Positions 47,141 to 61,642 of a DNA stretch of 64,000 bases are shown here, one piece after another. The stretch is from Monodelphis domestica (Eukaryota > Chordata > Mammalia > Didelphimorphia > Didelphidae), in the NCBI RefSeq assembly GCF_027887165.1, contig NC_077233.1, positions 184,633,387-184,697,386 on the forward strand. The letters are read 5' to 3'. The first letter of the stretch is position 1; every line of letters starts with the position of its first letter. The notes below the pieces were generated by a model, which saw nothing but the letters and a program-made list of their open reading frames with translations, ran no database searches and had not been told where the DNA came from. A program made the translations under genes and the position numbers.

Positions 47141-47218
47141 ATTTTAAAAATAATCTTCACAAAGTGTACCAGGCAATAGAGGAGGCTGATTTCTTGGCAA
47201 TCGATGGGGAGTTTTCAG
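47141..47218 (+). CDS. PARN: PARN exon 2: first catalytic residues
   Basis: Codes residues 7-33 ([20 protein letters not shown] and on). It holds D28 and E30 in the IDGEFSG motif, the first two acidic residues of the DEDD active site that bind the catalytic Mg ions. Acceptor CTCTGCAG, donor TCAG|GTATCC. An open frame continues past the donor into intron 2 but loses all similarity to PARN there. Confidence 0.96.
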
Positions 47219-47944
47219 GTATCCCGCCCGGCGTTTTGGTAGTGTCCTCTCCTAAAGGTTGCTTAAGGCTAGGGGCTCGAGATTGGGTCTACTTTGATCC
47301 TACTATAATAATCATACATTATATATTTGCCTTGAAGATGCCCATTATGTTTGGGTATTATTTTTTTTTTAATTTTGGAAACGTTTTAGGAGCCTCAGAT
47401 GAATGTTGCCATATAGGAATAATATTTATAAAAACAATTAGGTGGGCTTTGGTGGTGGTAGGGCATTTTCTGTTGATTGGGAAATGGGACAACAGCTTAC
47501 AAATAAGGATGAAGTTCTACATAGTTGTTTTAAGTATTATTGAAAATCCAGGGGCTATGCATGTAATGTTGGACCGTGAACCTACTGCTGTCTTTTTTTG
47601 GAACAAAACCCTACCTAATACTGTTAATTAAAACTAGTTTGATCACTTTTTTTTTCTTTGATTCAGACTCCTACATTTGTTCCCAAATTGACTGATGACT
47701 GAATTAATTGGCAAATGTGGAAAACCACTCAAGTGTTTATAAAGGAAATTGATGGCCTAGTTGGTCCATAAATTTCTCACAGTTCAAGAGAGGGTTTACA
47801 GCTTGCTCTTTAATTGGTGATATTAACAAAATTCTTTTTTTCTATTCCTTGAAAATGTTTTTGTTAATGGTACTAAACATATTTTTGGCCAAAATGTTTG
47901 ATTCATTGGCTTTATGTAAATTTTTTGATCATTAAAACAACAAC

Positions 47945-48115
47945 AACAACAAACTTCCCTTCTGTTATAGTATCAATTCCAAGGCAGAAAAAAGGCAGTG
48001 ACTAGGTAAACTGAGTTAAGTGACTTGCCCTGGGGTCTGAGGGCAAATTTCAACCCAGGTTCTCTGAACTCCAAGCCCTGGCACTCCATCCACTGTGCTA
48101 CCTAGCTGTCCCCTT
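47945..48115 (-). repeat. tRNA-like SINE in PARN intron 2
   Basis: Reversed diverged copy with an (AAC)n stretch at its left edge, 'cttcccttctgttatagtat', 'aagtgacttgccctggggtc', 'ctacctagctgtcccc'. Confidence 0.75.
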
Positions 48116-48792
48116 GGTCACTGTTAAAAACATTTTCAAAAACAAGAAAATCTGTTTTTTGTTGCTGTCACTAGTTTATTCACAAAATGGAGATTGATAT
48201 AGCTAGAAAAATATTCCTTACCTGGAGGCCAAACTTATGAATTATTCTTAACTAGGCAGGTACTTCCATAACAATACAAAGTCTTTATCTGGGCCTATAC
48301 TTGAAACTTTTTTAGTTTCATAGGATCTTTTTGAACTTAAATTCTGCAGGCATAGACTAGAACCTAGAACTACCTCTACATCATGAATAATGCATCTGGT
48401 TAAGACTTTAATGGAGTTATTAATATTCCTAAACTCCTAATTTATACGGCATGTTGATGTTTGCAGATTTATTTCCACTTTTGAAAGAAATTAATTGTTA
48501 AGTGAACCCATTTAAAAAAATAAGATTGCTGTCTCAGGTCAAAACTCTATTGTGAAATTTTTTAGCATTGATTTTAGATTGACAGATGATTTGATATATG
48601 TTTATAGATGTTGTGATTATTGTTAATAATTGTCCTTGATATGAGAATTTCTGTTTAATTATTGCATGTAAAGATGTGAATCTTTATTTTCTGGAAAATG
48701 TTGCCTTTAGCAATGATTCATCACTGCATTTCTATATGATGTGTTTAATATTGAAAAGTTGTTAAAATATTAAATATATTTCCTAAATTTAG

Positions 48793-48872
48793 GAATCAGT
48801 GATGGACCTTCAGTTACTGCATTAACCAATGGTTTTGATACCCCAGAAGAAAGGTATCACAAACTTAAAAAG
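48793..48872 (+). CDS. PARN: PARN exon 3 (GC donor)
   Basis: Codes residues 33-59 ([27 protein letters not shown]). It ends at a codon boundary with AAAAAG|GCAAGT. The donor therefore begins GC, not GT, and otherwise matches the strong consensus of known GC-AG introns. Joining to exon 4 keeps the frame and matches the human protein, so the site is probably real rather than a sequence error. Confidence 0.93.
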
Positions 48873-49402
48873 GCAAGTTAATTAAAAACATTTATCCTCT
48901 CTTTTTTAATTGCTTCCCCTACTGAATTTTAGTGAAGACAAATCATGTAAAACTTGTTACATACATTTTTTTAACAAGCCCCAATTATAAAAACAGTGTT
49001 TCTAATTAAAATGACAACATAATTATCTGTAGGAAAATATTTTTATTATTTGATTGACATTTGTGAAAATTTCAACATATTTGATTTGGAGCAATCTAAA
49101 TATGGCTTTTTAAAAAAAAAATTTGGCTTTTGCCTAATATGACTTCTTGAAAGAAAGTAGTGACCCCAATATATAAATATTACAGTTCAGATATAAAGGT
49201 TGTTTGAGTGCATCTGATGAGATTAGTTAAATAAATGTCCTACTTGTGTTGAAAGTGGTCAGGTGATATGTCCTAGAAGCTTTCTTCCAAGATGGAATTA
49301 TATGATGTAAAAATTCTATTTGGTTGAACTTATATTGCTTCAGTTGAAAGAAACTTCAGTCTCTTCTGATAGTAGTTGAAACGCTATTTTCTTCTTTTCT
49401 AG

Positions 49403-49470
49403 CATTCCATGGACTTTTTGCTTTTTCAGTTTGGCCTTTGCACTTTTAAGTATGACAGCACAGATTCAAA
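49403..49470 (+). CDS. PARN: PARN exon 4
   Basis: Residues 60-82, HSMDFLLFQFGLCTFKYDST and DSK. Acceptor CTTTTCTAG, donor CAAA|GTAGGT. Part of the nuclease core. The following intron is only 86 bases. Confidence 0.95.
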
Positions 49471-49556
49471 GTAGGTTGTTTTTTAAAGCATTAATTATTC
49501 TGTTATTGTGAAATAATATCATCTCTCATTTTTGCTTGTATTTTTCATTTTCATAG

Positions 49557-49638
49557 GTATATAATGAAGTCATTTAACTTTTATGTTTTCCCAAAACCCT
49601 TCAGTAGAACTTCACCAGATGTCAAATTTGTTTGTCAG
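49557..49638 (+). CDS. PARN: PARN exon 5
   Basis: Residues 82-109 ([27 protein letters not shown]). Acceptor TTTCATAG, donor TCAG|GTTAGT. It is preceded by the shortest intron in the window (49471-49556). The next intron is about 4 kb and contains an L1/HAL1. Confidence 0.95.
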
Positions 49639-50109
49639 GTTAGTAGTAAAATTTAGTTCTTTTTATTTGTGGATACCTGCCTTTCCATTATTTGTGATCA
49701 TGAATGTAATCAAGGATACTTTCCATCCTGTAGAAAATGCAGAAGATGAAAAGGCCTCAGAAGGAATTCCTGAACAGATATTGAAAACACATAAAACCCT
49801 CAAAGGAGCCCTTATATAGTTTTGAAAATTCAAAAAGCACTCACAGTATTTCTTCTTAGAAGGAACTGGACTTACATTTTCCATTATGTTAACTTTTTGA
49901 AATTTACAGTAATCTCTTCTAAAGATTCCTATGTAATCCCTCTCAAATTCATAGTCACTTTGAAATTTAAATTCCCTCCAGAAAAATCATTAAGTTCAAC
50001 TTGCTTTTTCTCCAAAAGCCTTTTGTTAAAGCTAAGTTTCACAAATAGCAAAAGGAATTAATTTGAACTTCCTCTTCTTTCAACTCTGTATTGTCACAGA
50101 ATTTTGTTT

Positions 50110-50280
50110 GAATCCAAACTTTGTAATCATCTAGTCTCTCAGTTTATGGGTGAAAAACTGCTCAAAGTCATAGTGAGTAGCATATACTAGATTCAGACTA
50201 AGGTCTTCTATAACATGTTGCCTCTGCAGGGGCTGACCTAAGTGATCTCCAGAGTTCCTCTATAATTTCCTTAAAAATAA
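50110..50280 (-). repeat. MIR-like fragment in PARN intron 5
   Basis: 'gtaatcatctagtctctcag', 'cttctataacatgttgcctc', 'agtgatctccagagttcctc'. Diverged. Confidence 0.4.
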
Positions 50281-50579
50281 ATTTCATATTTTTCAGTTAA
50301 TGAGCATTTGTCTTTTTACCTTTACACTGCTTCCCCAGGAAAAAAAAAAAGTCCTTCCCCCTACAAATTCTCTTAGGCAAACAGATTCTCACATTAGCCA
50401 TGACTAAAAAAATGCATGTTCTATCCTGCCTATCTAGACCATCGCTTCTCTTTTAGGAGGTGGGCAGCATTCTAAATTACCATCATCCCTGGAATCATGG
50501 TTTATCATTTAAATAATAAAAGTTCTTAAGTCTTTTCAAAATTGCTTATTTTTACAGTGTTTTTTCTTATAGTAGAAAT

Positions 50580-52430
50580 TATTCCCCTGATTTTGTTCAC
50601 TTCATTTTTTATTACTTCAAGGTGAGGTTCAGGTGGTTCCCTCTTTTTCCACTCTTGTTTGTAGTCTTCTATTTATTTCTCCACCATTGTTCCTCTTTTC
50701 TTCTCTGGCATATTTTTTTCTTCTATCCTTTTCCTTTCTTCTTTTGAGATCATTATGACATAAGAAAAAAAACACTTCCTGACCCCCATCTCATTTGACT
50801 CCCTTTATAATCCAATTGACATTACAGTTCTTCAGGGATATTTATATCATTTCCTCCTCTCCTTCCCATTAGAATGCAATCATATCAACTTTATAAATTC
50901 ATTTCAAATTGCCCACTTATATTTATCTTTCTATTTCTCTATTCTTACATTTATGTTTTAAAGTTTCTACTTATCATTGACCTTTTTATTAGGAATACTT
51001 TGAAGTATTCTTCCCTCTGTAAGACCATACTCAGTTTTGCTTGCTAAGTTATACTTGGTTGTAAGTCTTTTTCTTTCTACCTTTTGGAATATCACAATCC
51101 ATGCTTTCTGCTCCTTTATTGTAGTGGTTACTAAATCTTATATTGCTCTTGGATACTTGCACTCATTTATTTGCAGTATTTTTTCATTGACCTAGGAAAT
51201 CTGGATTTTGGGTATAATGTTCCTAGGAATTTTCATTTTGAGTTTTTTTTCAGGCAGTGATGGTCAGTTTTTTCTATTTTCAGTTTGTCCCTTGGTTCTA
51301 AGAGATCTGAGAAATTTTCTTTGAAGATAGCTTGAAATATGATGTCTAGGCTATTTTTTTTGGTCAAGGCCTTCAGGTAGTTGTAATTTAAAAAAATTCT
51401 CTCTCCTTGATCTGTTTTCCAGGTCAGTTGTTTTTATACGGGACAGCTTAAATATTTGCCTATTTTTTCATTTTTGACTTCATCTTAATATTTCTTCTTG
51501 TCTTTTGGAGTCATTAAATTTTTGTCAACCCATTCAACTTATCATGGAGTCTGTTACTTGGGTACAGTTTTGTATCTCCTATGCCAGGTTGTTAATTCTC
51601 TTTCCTAGTCTCTTCTCCCTCAAGCATATTTTTCCCCCACTTTTTCTTCTTATCATTATACTTTCATTTTTATTTTAAAATGAATTTTTGTACTATTGCA
51701 TCATTTATTCTAATAGTTCTGATTGATGTTTTGGGTAAGCAATGGGGTTTTTTCAGGCTTTGCTTGTAGCATTTTTGGAGTTATTTTCTTCTTCTGAGTT
51801 TGTGTTTTGGTTATCCCTGGATTAAAATAGATGTTTATCTATTTTTTAATTTAGTTATTCTTTCATCAGTCTATTCTAGGCAACCTCCTATTGCTGGCCT
51901 AGTTGAAAATTTTTTGAGGTTGAGTCTGTGATCCTGGTCAGTCCAGGAGATCCTGTTGTGCTGCTTTCCTAGACAGGAGGCTCTGGACACTGAGCTGCTG
52001 GTCTGGTCTGGGGCTAAGTTGAAGATCAACTCTTGACATCCTTGCACTACACTCATAAGTTGGAACTCTGGAAGCTGACTTCACTGAGTTGGTGCTATGT
52101 TCCCAGTAACAAGCCTTAGTTTTGGAGTCTGAGCTGAAGACTAAGCCATGGGCCCTCTGGGACAACCTTTATAGTTAGCTTGTACCTAGGACTGAGTGTT
52201 AATCTTTGGGAATCCCTGTGCTCTTGGCCTACCTACCTTAGAGCTCTGGATTTTGAGTATATGTTTCTGCCTTAAACTTTTTGGAAAGATCTCAGAGCTG
52301 ATTCTGTGATCAACTCTGAATGTCCCTGAGCTTTTCCCCTTGCTCAGTTCTCTTTAGCCATTGAGTCTTTGATCTCAGCCAACCCTTGTTCCATAGTTCC
52401 TGCCCTGGTTACTTGCCTATAGGTCTAATT
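50580..52430 (-). mobile_element. HAL1/L1 5' half in PARN intron 5
   Basis: Reversed ORF1-type sequence ('ggtataatgttcctaggaat', 'gaaatatgatgtctaggcta', 'tgatctgttttccaggtcag') with an AT-rich 3' part at 50580-50990 and a GC-richer leader up to about 52400. No ORF2 is present. It is the third element of this plan in the window. Confidence 0.65.
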
Positions 52431-53700
52431 TGTCTTCTTGGGCAGGAAAGATGTCCAGGAAAAGTCATTTCTCCTTCAGTTTTCCATTTGCTACTCTGAG
52501 ATTTTTCTTAAATCACTGTTGGTGTAGTTATGTGGGAATTGGGCCATACTATTTCATCCTACTTTTCTCCCTACTTTTCTCTTTTGGACACATCCCACTT
52601 TATAACATTTTAAGATTTCATACAGTCAAGAAAAATGTGGGTAGAAAGGCGACAAACACATATACCAAATACCACTGTTAGGACCTAGATAGCATCCTTT
52701 GAATTTGGAAAGTGCTAAATGTAGGACAAATGAAATAAAGTATTATAAAGTAAATAGTAAGCACCCAGAATTTTAGCTCCGCGAAATAGTAGAGACTGAT
52801 AATATATAACTTGAGGAAAGGTTTCATAAATATCACTTGGTTAAGGGGAAGACCAGCATTTCTTTAACTTTTCAGGTTTAATGTCAGGGAGGACTACTAT
52901 GCCCATCTACAACATATCCTTTAGTTCCACTGTTGGTAGACATATTGAACTGGATACATCACATATTTAATCCATTGTAAGAATAATGAAGCACTGAATT
53001 GTGAAACTTTTGTTGTAGAAGCAAAGAAAGCAGGACTGTTAACTTAGCAAGAGACAGTGAATGCTGGTTACAGAATTGAGAGAAAATTAACAAATGGTTC
53101 TGATGTTACTTTGCTTGTTATCAAATTCCAGGAAACTGCTGAGTATTTGTATTTTTTTAAAAAGAAATTTAGGTTTATATTTTCTTTTGTAGGGGCTGTT
53201 GTTCAGTTTTTGACCTAGAATATTATGAAAAACTAGTTTGAGTTGAATGTTTACTTTTGCAAAGAGACTAAAAATAATCTTCCATTCAGTTTGATGGGAC
53301 ATAATATTAGTTTTCTAAGTATGACATTTTGTTAGGCTGCCATACTTCTGTCAATGTGCCAGTCTACCAACTAAAAACTTTGTTTCTACCTTTTTTGTTT
53401 GTGGTGTAAATGTTGTTTTGCTTGACTTACACATAGATGTTTTCCTGATATGGTGAAAAAATTTTATTTGCAAGAGATACAAATCAAGAGTTGGTATTAA
53501 TTAATAATATAAATTAATGCGAAATGAACTCTTGGTCTATCTTGAAATTGAAGCCCATTTCTATCAAGGTAGCATATTGCTATTTTGACTTTTTATCTTT
53601 ACCTTCTTCCAGAGTTTCTTCTCTGCTCCAAGGGTTATATTTATAGGGTATATGCCATTACTTATTTCACTATTAACATGTGTGTTTTCTTTTTTGATAG
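52431..53700. other. PARN: PARN intron 5, remainder
   Basis: No repeat or exon recognised. It ends in a T-rich tract and acceptor TTTTTTGATAG. Confidence 0.5.
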
Positions 53701-53761
53701 AGCTCAAGCATAGATTTTCTGGCAAACCAAGGATTTGATTTTAATAAAGTTTTTCGCAATG
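53701..53761 (+). CDS. PARN: PARN exon 6
   Basis: Residues 110-130, SSSIDFLANQGFDFNKVFRN and the first base of G130. Donor AATG|GTAAGA. Confidence 0.95.
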
Positions 53762-54067
53762 GTAAGATTAGTTTTCACTTGTCTTCAAAAGTAATGAAGC
53801 TTCTAAATTTAGTGGGGCATGGATATAGGTGTAATTTAATTATAATTTTGTAATATTACCTGGGGGAAATGTATGACTTGAAGAAAAGATGAGTTAGTCA
53901 TATATTGAGAGTTAGAGATAACTAATGGAGAGCCCATGTCATCTATTGGTATTCGTTCAGTGTTAAGAGAGTAAGAGGATATTGGATGGATCCCATTGTG
54001 GCAGTTTTTGGGGAAAGAATGTACAGGATTAATACAGAATGAATAGATATGGTTCAGTTATGTTTTT

Positions 54068-54236
54068 TTTTAAAACCCTTATCTTCTGTCTTAGAATTAA
54101 AACAAGTCTTCATTCCTAGGCAGAAGAGCAAAAAGGGCTAGACAATGGGGGTTAGGTAACTTGCCCAGGATCACACATTTCAAATTTGAATATAGGGCCT
54201 CCTGACTCCTGGTCTGGCTCTCTATCCACCGAGCCA
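54068..54236 (-). repeat. tRNA-like SINE in PARN intron 6
   Basis: Reversed copy: 'aaacccttatcttctgtctt', 'aacttgcccaggatcacaca', 'tctatccaccgagcc'. The head is truncated at the boundary with an L1. Confidence 0.8.
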
Positions 54237-54239
54237 TTA

Positions 54240-54905
54240 ATTAGAGCATGGGCTGAACAACTTACTCCAGAATGGTTAGATCTATTCACAACTCCACCAG
54301 CAGTGCATCAGTGTTTCAATTTTCTCACATTTCCTCCAGCATTTATTATTTTCCTTTTCTGTCATATTAACCAATCTGATAGGTGTGAGTTGGTACCTCA
54401 GAGTTGCTTTAATTTGCATTTCTCTAATTAAGAGTGAGTTAGAGAGTTTTTTCCATGTGATTATATATAGCCTTGGTTTCTTCACCTGAAAACTGCCTAT
54501 TTATAAACTTTGACTATTTATCAATTGGGGAATGTGTTGTATTTTTATAAATTTGACTCAGTTCTCTATAGATTTGTAAGACCTTTATCAGAGATACTTA
54601 TTGCAAAATTTTTTCCCCAGGTTTCTCCTTTTCTTTTCATCTTGGTTGCATTGGTTTTGTTTGTGCAAGAACTTTTTTGTTTAATATAATCAAAATTGTC
54701 CATTTTATATCCAATAATGCATTCTCTGTCTTATCTATAGATTTGAAAGGTAGACTATTTTATGCTTCTTTAATTTGCTATTATTTCCCTTTATGTCTAA
54801 GTCATGTATCCATTTGGACCTTATCTTACTATAGGGGGTGAGATTCTGGTCTGTACTCAGTCTCTGCCATACTTTTTTTCAGTTTTCTCAGCAGTTCGCT
54901 TGGGT
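54240..54905 (-). mobile_element. LINE-1 ORF2 C-terminal part (minus)
   Basis: Reversed L1: 'tccagaatggttagatctat', 'cacaactccaccagcagtgc', 'ggtctgtactcagtctctgc'. The minus frame includes MQIKATLRYQLTPIRLVNMT and CWRKCEKIETLMHCWWSCE. Frames are broken. Confidence 0.85.
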
Positions 54906-55602
54906 ATTAAAACTTAAATGAGAATTTTCTTGATCCTTCCAGTTGTTAGTTCTCTTTTCCTCTTGGACATTAAATTTTTACCTGTCCTAAAGAAGTTAAA
55001 AGCATTATATAAAGTAATAAGAGGAAGAAAAAACTAGCTTTTATGCTGGTTCTTCTTGTTCCTCGTCTATCATGTTGCAACCAAACAAAGTACTAACAAC
55101 ATGAGTAGATTATTGATTTTAAAAATATGGGCCTTTATTTCTTTGGAATGAAACCTTTCCTGATCTTTTTCTAATTGTACTCTCTTTCTTGAAATTAAAA
55201 AAAATATTTTGGTAAATATGTTGTATTTCTCAGTAAAGTTGAATATACACTGTATATTCACTGTACACAGACATTTAATTGTTGAACATAAGTATTAAAG
55301 AACTGAGGGAGAAACAAATGAACCCTAGCAAGTAATGTTCTTTCCTGAAAAGATTTTTTTTTTTAAACTCCTAATGAATGTCTTTTCTTCTAGGCTATCT
55401 ATGAACTGTCGTTGGAGCTTTTTAAGCTTTCATGGGTTCATATAGGCCTGACAGTTAACTGTTTCTAATCATACATTTCTATTTTCCTCTAGTTTATGAA
55501 AACATATATGCTTGAGGGAAGAAGTGCATCCTATCAAAATTGTCTATAAATGAAAATTTAATAAAATAAATCCCATTTCTCATTAATTTCTCTTTTAAAA
55601 AT

Positions 55603-55812
55603 TGGGAGGGGGCAGGTGAGTGGCTCAGTGGATTGAGAGCCAGACCTAGAGATGGGAGGTCCTAAATTCAAATTTGGCCTCAGATACTTCCTAGCTTTGT
55701 GGTCCTGGGCAAGTCACTTAACCCCCATTGCCTAATCCTTACTGCTCTTCTGCCTTGGAACCAATACTCAGTATTGATTCTAAGACAGAAGGTAAGGGTT
55801 TAAAAAAAATTA
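55603..55812 (+). repeat. tRNA-like marsupial SINE
   Basis: 'gggggcaggtgagtggctca' to 'gacagaaggtaagggtttaa'. Full length, in PARN intron 6. Confidence 0.9.
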
Positions 55813-55856
55813 AGAAACAATTCTGTTGCTAGCCAAGTAGTTTACTCAGCATTGTA

Positions 55857-56112
55857 GGCAGCTGGGTGGCGTAGTAGATAGAAGGTATACCTGGAATCAG
55901 GAAACCCTGAATTAAAATCTGGCCTCAGATCCTTAGCTGTGTGTTTGTGCCTGGGCAAATCACTTAACCTGCCTGCCTCAGTTTCCTCAATTGTAAATGG
56001 GAATAATAGCATCTACCTCCTAGGGTGGTTGTGATGATTAAATAAAATAATATTTATAGTGCTCTTAACACAGTGTCTGGCACATAGTAGACATTTAATG
56101 CATATTTCCTTC
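55857..56112 (+). repeat. CORE-SINE (MIR/MON1-like), full length
   Basis: Head 'ggcagctgggtggcgtagta', CORE 'cctgcctcagtttcctcaat', 3' part 'gggtggttgtgatgattaaa' and 'gtgtctggcacatagtagac'. Intact order from head to 3' end. Confidence 0.8.
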
Positions 56113-57513
56113 TTTCCTCACATCTGATAAGTGAGAATTTTTAGGGTATACTTTGAATCTCTGATAATGGAAGCTCTTTGTGAGTGAGACCCTAATAATG
56201 AACCTTTACTATTAAGACTAAAACTTTCATATTTTCAGTTAAAGAGAAAATTTATGGTGCAAAATATCAATATTTTCAAGTTGAATTAGAGATATATCTC
56301 TGTTGATTACATTACTGGAATATAACAATATGGCAACCCAATAATTATTCTTTAATACTTTAAGTAGGCCATGTTTGATTTTAGTATTTCATAACTAAGT
56401 GATCAATTTACTGGATGTTGTTATTTTTTTCTCTTTTAAAAATAATGTATTTAATATGATTGTTATATATATGTTTATGTATATAAACACATATTTATAT
56501 ACTTTTTCAGGTTTTATTAGTTTACTAGAGGTAGAGATAGAAACTAGATCTATAACTTCTACCCATGCAGCTTAGAGTCTTGATTATTGTTTTCAAATAT
56601 ATATTGATTTGTTATTATGGTCTAGTTATTATGACTTGAGCAACTGTTTTTTTGCAAAGCTGAAAATACTTGTACACGTGGCTTAATATCCATTATTGTA
56701 TTTTAGGTATCTTGCTCAGTTCTGAACAATCACCATTAGAACTAAGGTTGCTAGGAATCATTCATTTAGTAAAACATTTAAGAATTTTCTGATTGCCTAA
56801 TAAGATTGAACCTATAAGAAATGCCCAGTAAACGTTTTTTGATGAATAAAATATGTCAATTATATAATTTTTTCTATATTAGATTCAAAAATATTCTGTG
56901 CTTTGACCATATACAGAGACTAACCTCCCCTCTTACATTATGTACATTAAAAAATGTAAATAAAGATCTATGAAGCACATGTTTTAAGATAATCCATTAC
57001 CCATGCCATTTCTAACTGTACTGCCTTTGCTCAGTGCATTTTGTAACTCCTTTTCAGCAACTGCTTTGAGAGTCAAGTTTATGTTTCTTTTAAATGTATA
57101 AACCATGATTCTTTGAAGGTGCTGATTTTTAGAAATAGCCAGAAATCATTTGGAATTTACTACATAGTAAGATGGAAGGTGGATGAACAAGTTTGATAAT
57201 TCTGTATTTTGTTTAAAATGAGGGGTCTAATAAGAGATTTTCAAGTATCTGAATGGCTTAAAATTTATTCTTAAAACAGATGCAGAAGAGCAACAGCAGC
57301 TTGGTTGGCAAAGATTTGTTGACTCATGGAGGACAGTATATTTGCATATTCAAGATTTAGCATGCTGAAAGCTTTTTTGTTATTTGTCCTACCAAATGTG
57401 ATTGTCTTTTATATTGATTATGGCTGATTGTAAATCTTTGCTGTTACAACTAATCTTATTTAACAAAAAATCATATTCAAATTTTGTGTCTCCTAATAAA
57501 ATGTTATTTTTAG
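56113..57513. other. PARN: PARN intron 6, remainder
   Basis: AT-rich, no repeat or exon that I can name. It ends at acceptor TTATTTTTAG. Confidence 0.5.
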
Positions 57514-57679
57514 GAATCCCATATTTAAATCAAGAAGAAGAGAGACAGTTGCGGGAGCAATATGATGAAAAACGTTCACAGTCCAATGGTGCTGGAGCTT
57601 TGTCCTATATATCTCCTAATGCTTCAAAGTGTCCTGTGATTATTCCTGAGGATCAGAAAAAATTTATTGACAAAGTGGT
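57514..57679 (+). CDS. PARN: PARN exon 7
   Basis: The longest exon here, residues 130-185: [40 protein letters not shown] and on to FIDKVV. This is the stretch leading from the nuclease core toward the R3H domain. Donor GGT|GTAAGT splits V185. Confidence 0.96.
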
Positions 57680-58424
57680 GTAAGTTTTTATACCAATAAA
57701 TAAAAAACACATTCATTAATGTAGTGAGATGACTTTAATGGTAGTTGGTACAGGAATAAAAGGTACTTGGTCAGATTCTATTATGTTAAATTTTTTATTG
57801 TTTACAGACACAATGTTTTGAGGCATTTTAAATTATGGCATATATAAATATGTATAATGACTAGCTATATTACAAATAAAATTTCATCATCACTTATTTA
57901 AACTGGTTAATCTTACATAACAGTTCTCATGGTAAAACCTTTTTATTTATTTGGCAAGTATGCTTTCATATTGACTGTTTGCAGTTTTCATTCCTCTAAG
58001 GGTGATAGAATTGTTTATTTGCCAAGAGAAAGCATGATATTAAGGATAGAGAAAGGTATTCATGGTAAATTCTGTCTTCCTCTGTTCTTTATTTTTTTTT
58101 AATTGGAAAGTAATAAGAAGGTAGTTAGTGGAAAAGAAGGAGATAACCAGGTTTTTAGTGGAGAAAGCAAAACATGGAGATAAAAGTAAATGAGAATTTT
58201 CATAGTTTTAATAGTGGTTTTTGTCTTTGATTTTTCTTAGAAGATGTAGTCCTGACTCTTGAATAATTAGTATAACTCAAAATATCTAATTGATTACTAT
58301 TGAAAATATTTTGTTACTTGCTGGAATTTGAACTGAGTTTTCTAATCCTTTTTACCATCTTGTGTTTGTAATAGTGAGTAGTTTAACACTGCCATTATTT
58401 CAATCCCAAAAGAATATTTGTATG

Positions 58425-58700
58425 ATATATTCTTTTCTCCAGCATTTTATTTTCCAAATTACATGTAATAACATTTTTCAACATACATTATCCAAAATCA
58501 TAAGATCCAAATTGTTTCACTTCCTTCCATTCCCTCTCTCTAAGATGTTAAGCAAGTTCATCTTGGTTATACATGTATGATCATGCAAAACATATATGCA
58601 TATTGGTCATTGATATGAAAGAATACTCATATAGCCAAAACTCTAAAATAAAAACAGAATAAAATAAAATGAGAGTTTGCCTTTGTATAGTATATTCTAA
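58425..58700 (-). mobile_element. LINE-1 3' UTR fragment (minus)
   Basis: 'ccaaattacatgtaataaca', 'ggttatacatgtatgatcat', 'tattggtcattgatatgaaa': reversed L1 3' UTR as at 41.5 kb. In PARN intron 7. Confidence 0.65.
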
Positions 58701-60898
<2,198 letters not shown>

Positions 60899-61603
60899 TA
60901 AGTCTGCTTTGATTAAATTCACTCTGCAAACAGCCTTTTCACCATAGAATCTTGCTTGAGCTTGAGGTTAATGTTAGCTCTGTTGGAGTAAGTATAGATT
61001 GTTTATTGAGATACCAAAGGAATACTATGCCTTTTTGGTTAAGCTTCTTAGTGTGAAGTCTTGTTGACCCTAAAGTTGTGCTGTACCTTCATGTATATGC
61101 AGCCTCTAACTTTGTGTATGAACACCTCCCAAGAGAAGGAATTATTGTAATAGAAAAATACTAGATTTCTAGTCAGGTGACCTCCCCTGTCATCACAAGA
61201 AAAGCATTTTCACTTATATGGTTTCCTAATCTGTAAAAGGAAGATGGAGTATTAGCTGAACTTTTAAAGTTCTTTTCTGTTCTATAGTAGATGCTAAGGG
61301 CAGAAATTTGTTGACAGTGACTTTTAAATGCTTTCCATTTCACTACCATGAAAATATGGACATCTAAGAATTTGGAAACTGAGAGATCTCTTTTAGTAGG
61401 TGTTTTTTTTTAAACAACTTCATAAATTAGTATTGGTACTTCACATATTATTTAGATGCTCTTTACATGGTCACCAGACAAAACATTTTAGATAAATATG
61501 GATATATTTTAATATTTCAGAAATGTTTTCCCTAACTTCTGTATGACCAGTTAATTTTCTCAAAATGTATCACATCTAATAATTTTTTTTTTTGCTTTTT
61601 TAG

Positions 61604-61642
61604 ATTTCAAAGGAAACTAATTTATCAGACTTTAAGCTGGAA
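61604..61642 (+). CDS. PARN: PARN exon 9 (39 bases)
   Basis: Residues 207-220 (FQRKLIYQTLSW plus two bases of K220). A very short exon, well bounded by the acceptor TTTTTAG after a T-rich tract and the donor GGAA|GTAAGT. R3H domain. Confidence 0.94.

Noticed and set aside
47219-47631. Continuation of the PARN exon 2 frame ([10 protein letters not shown]...)
   Set aside because: Read-through past the donor into intron 2. Similarity to PARN stops exactly at the splice site and resumes at exon 3.
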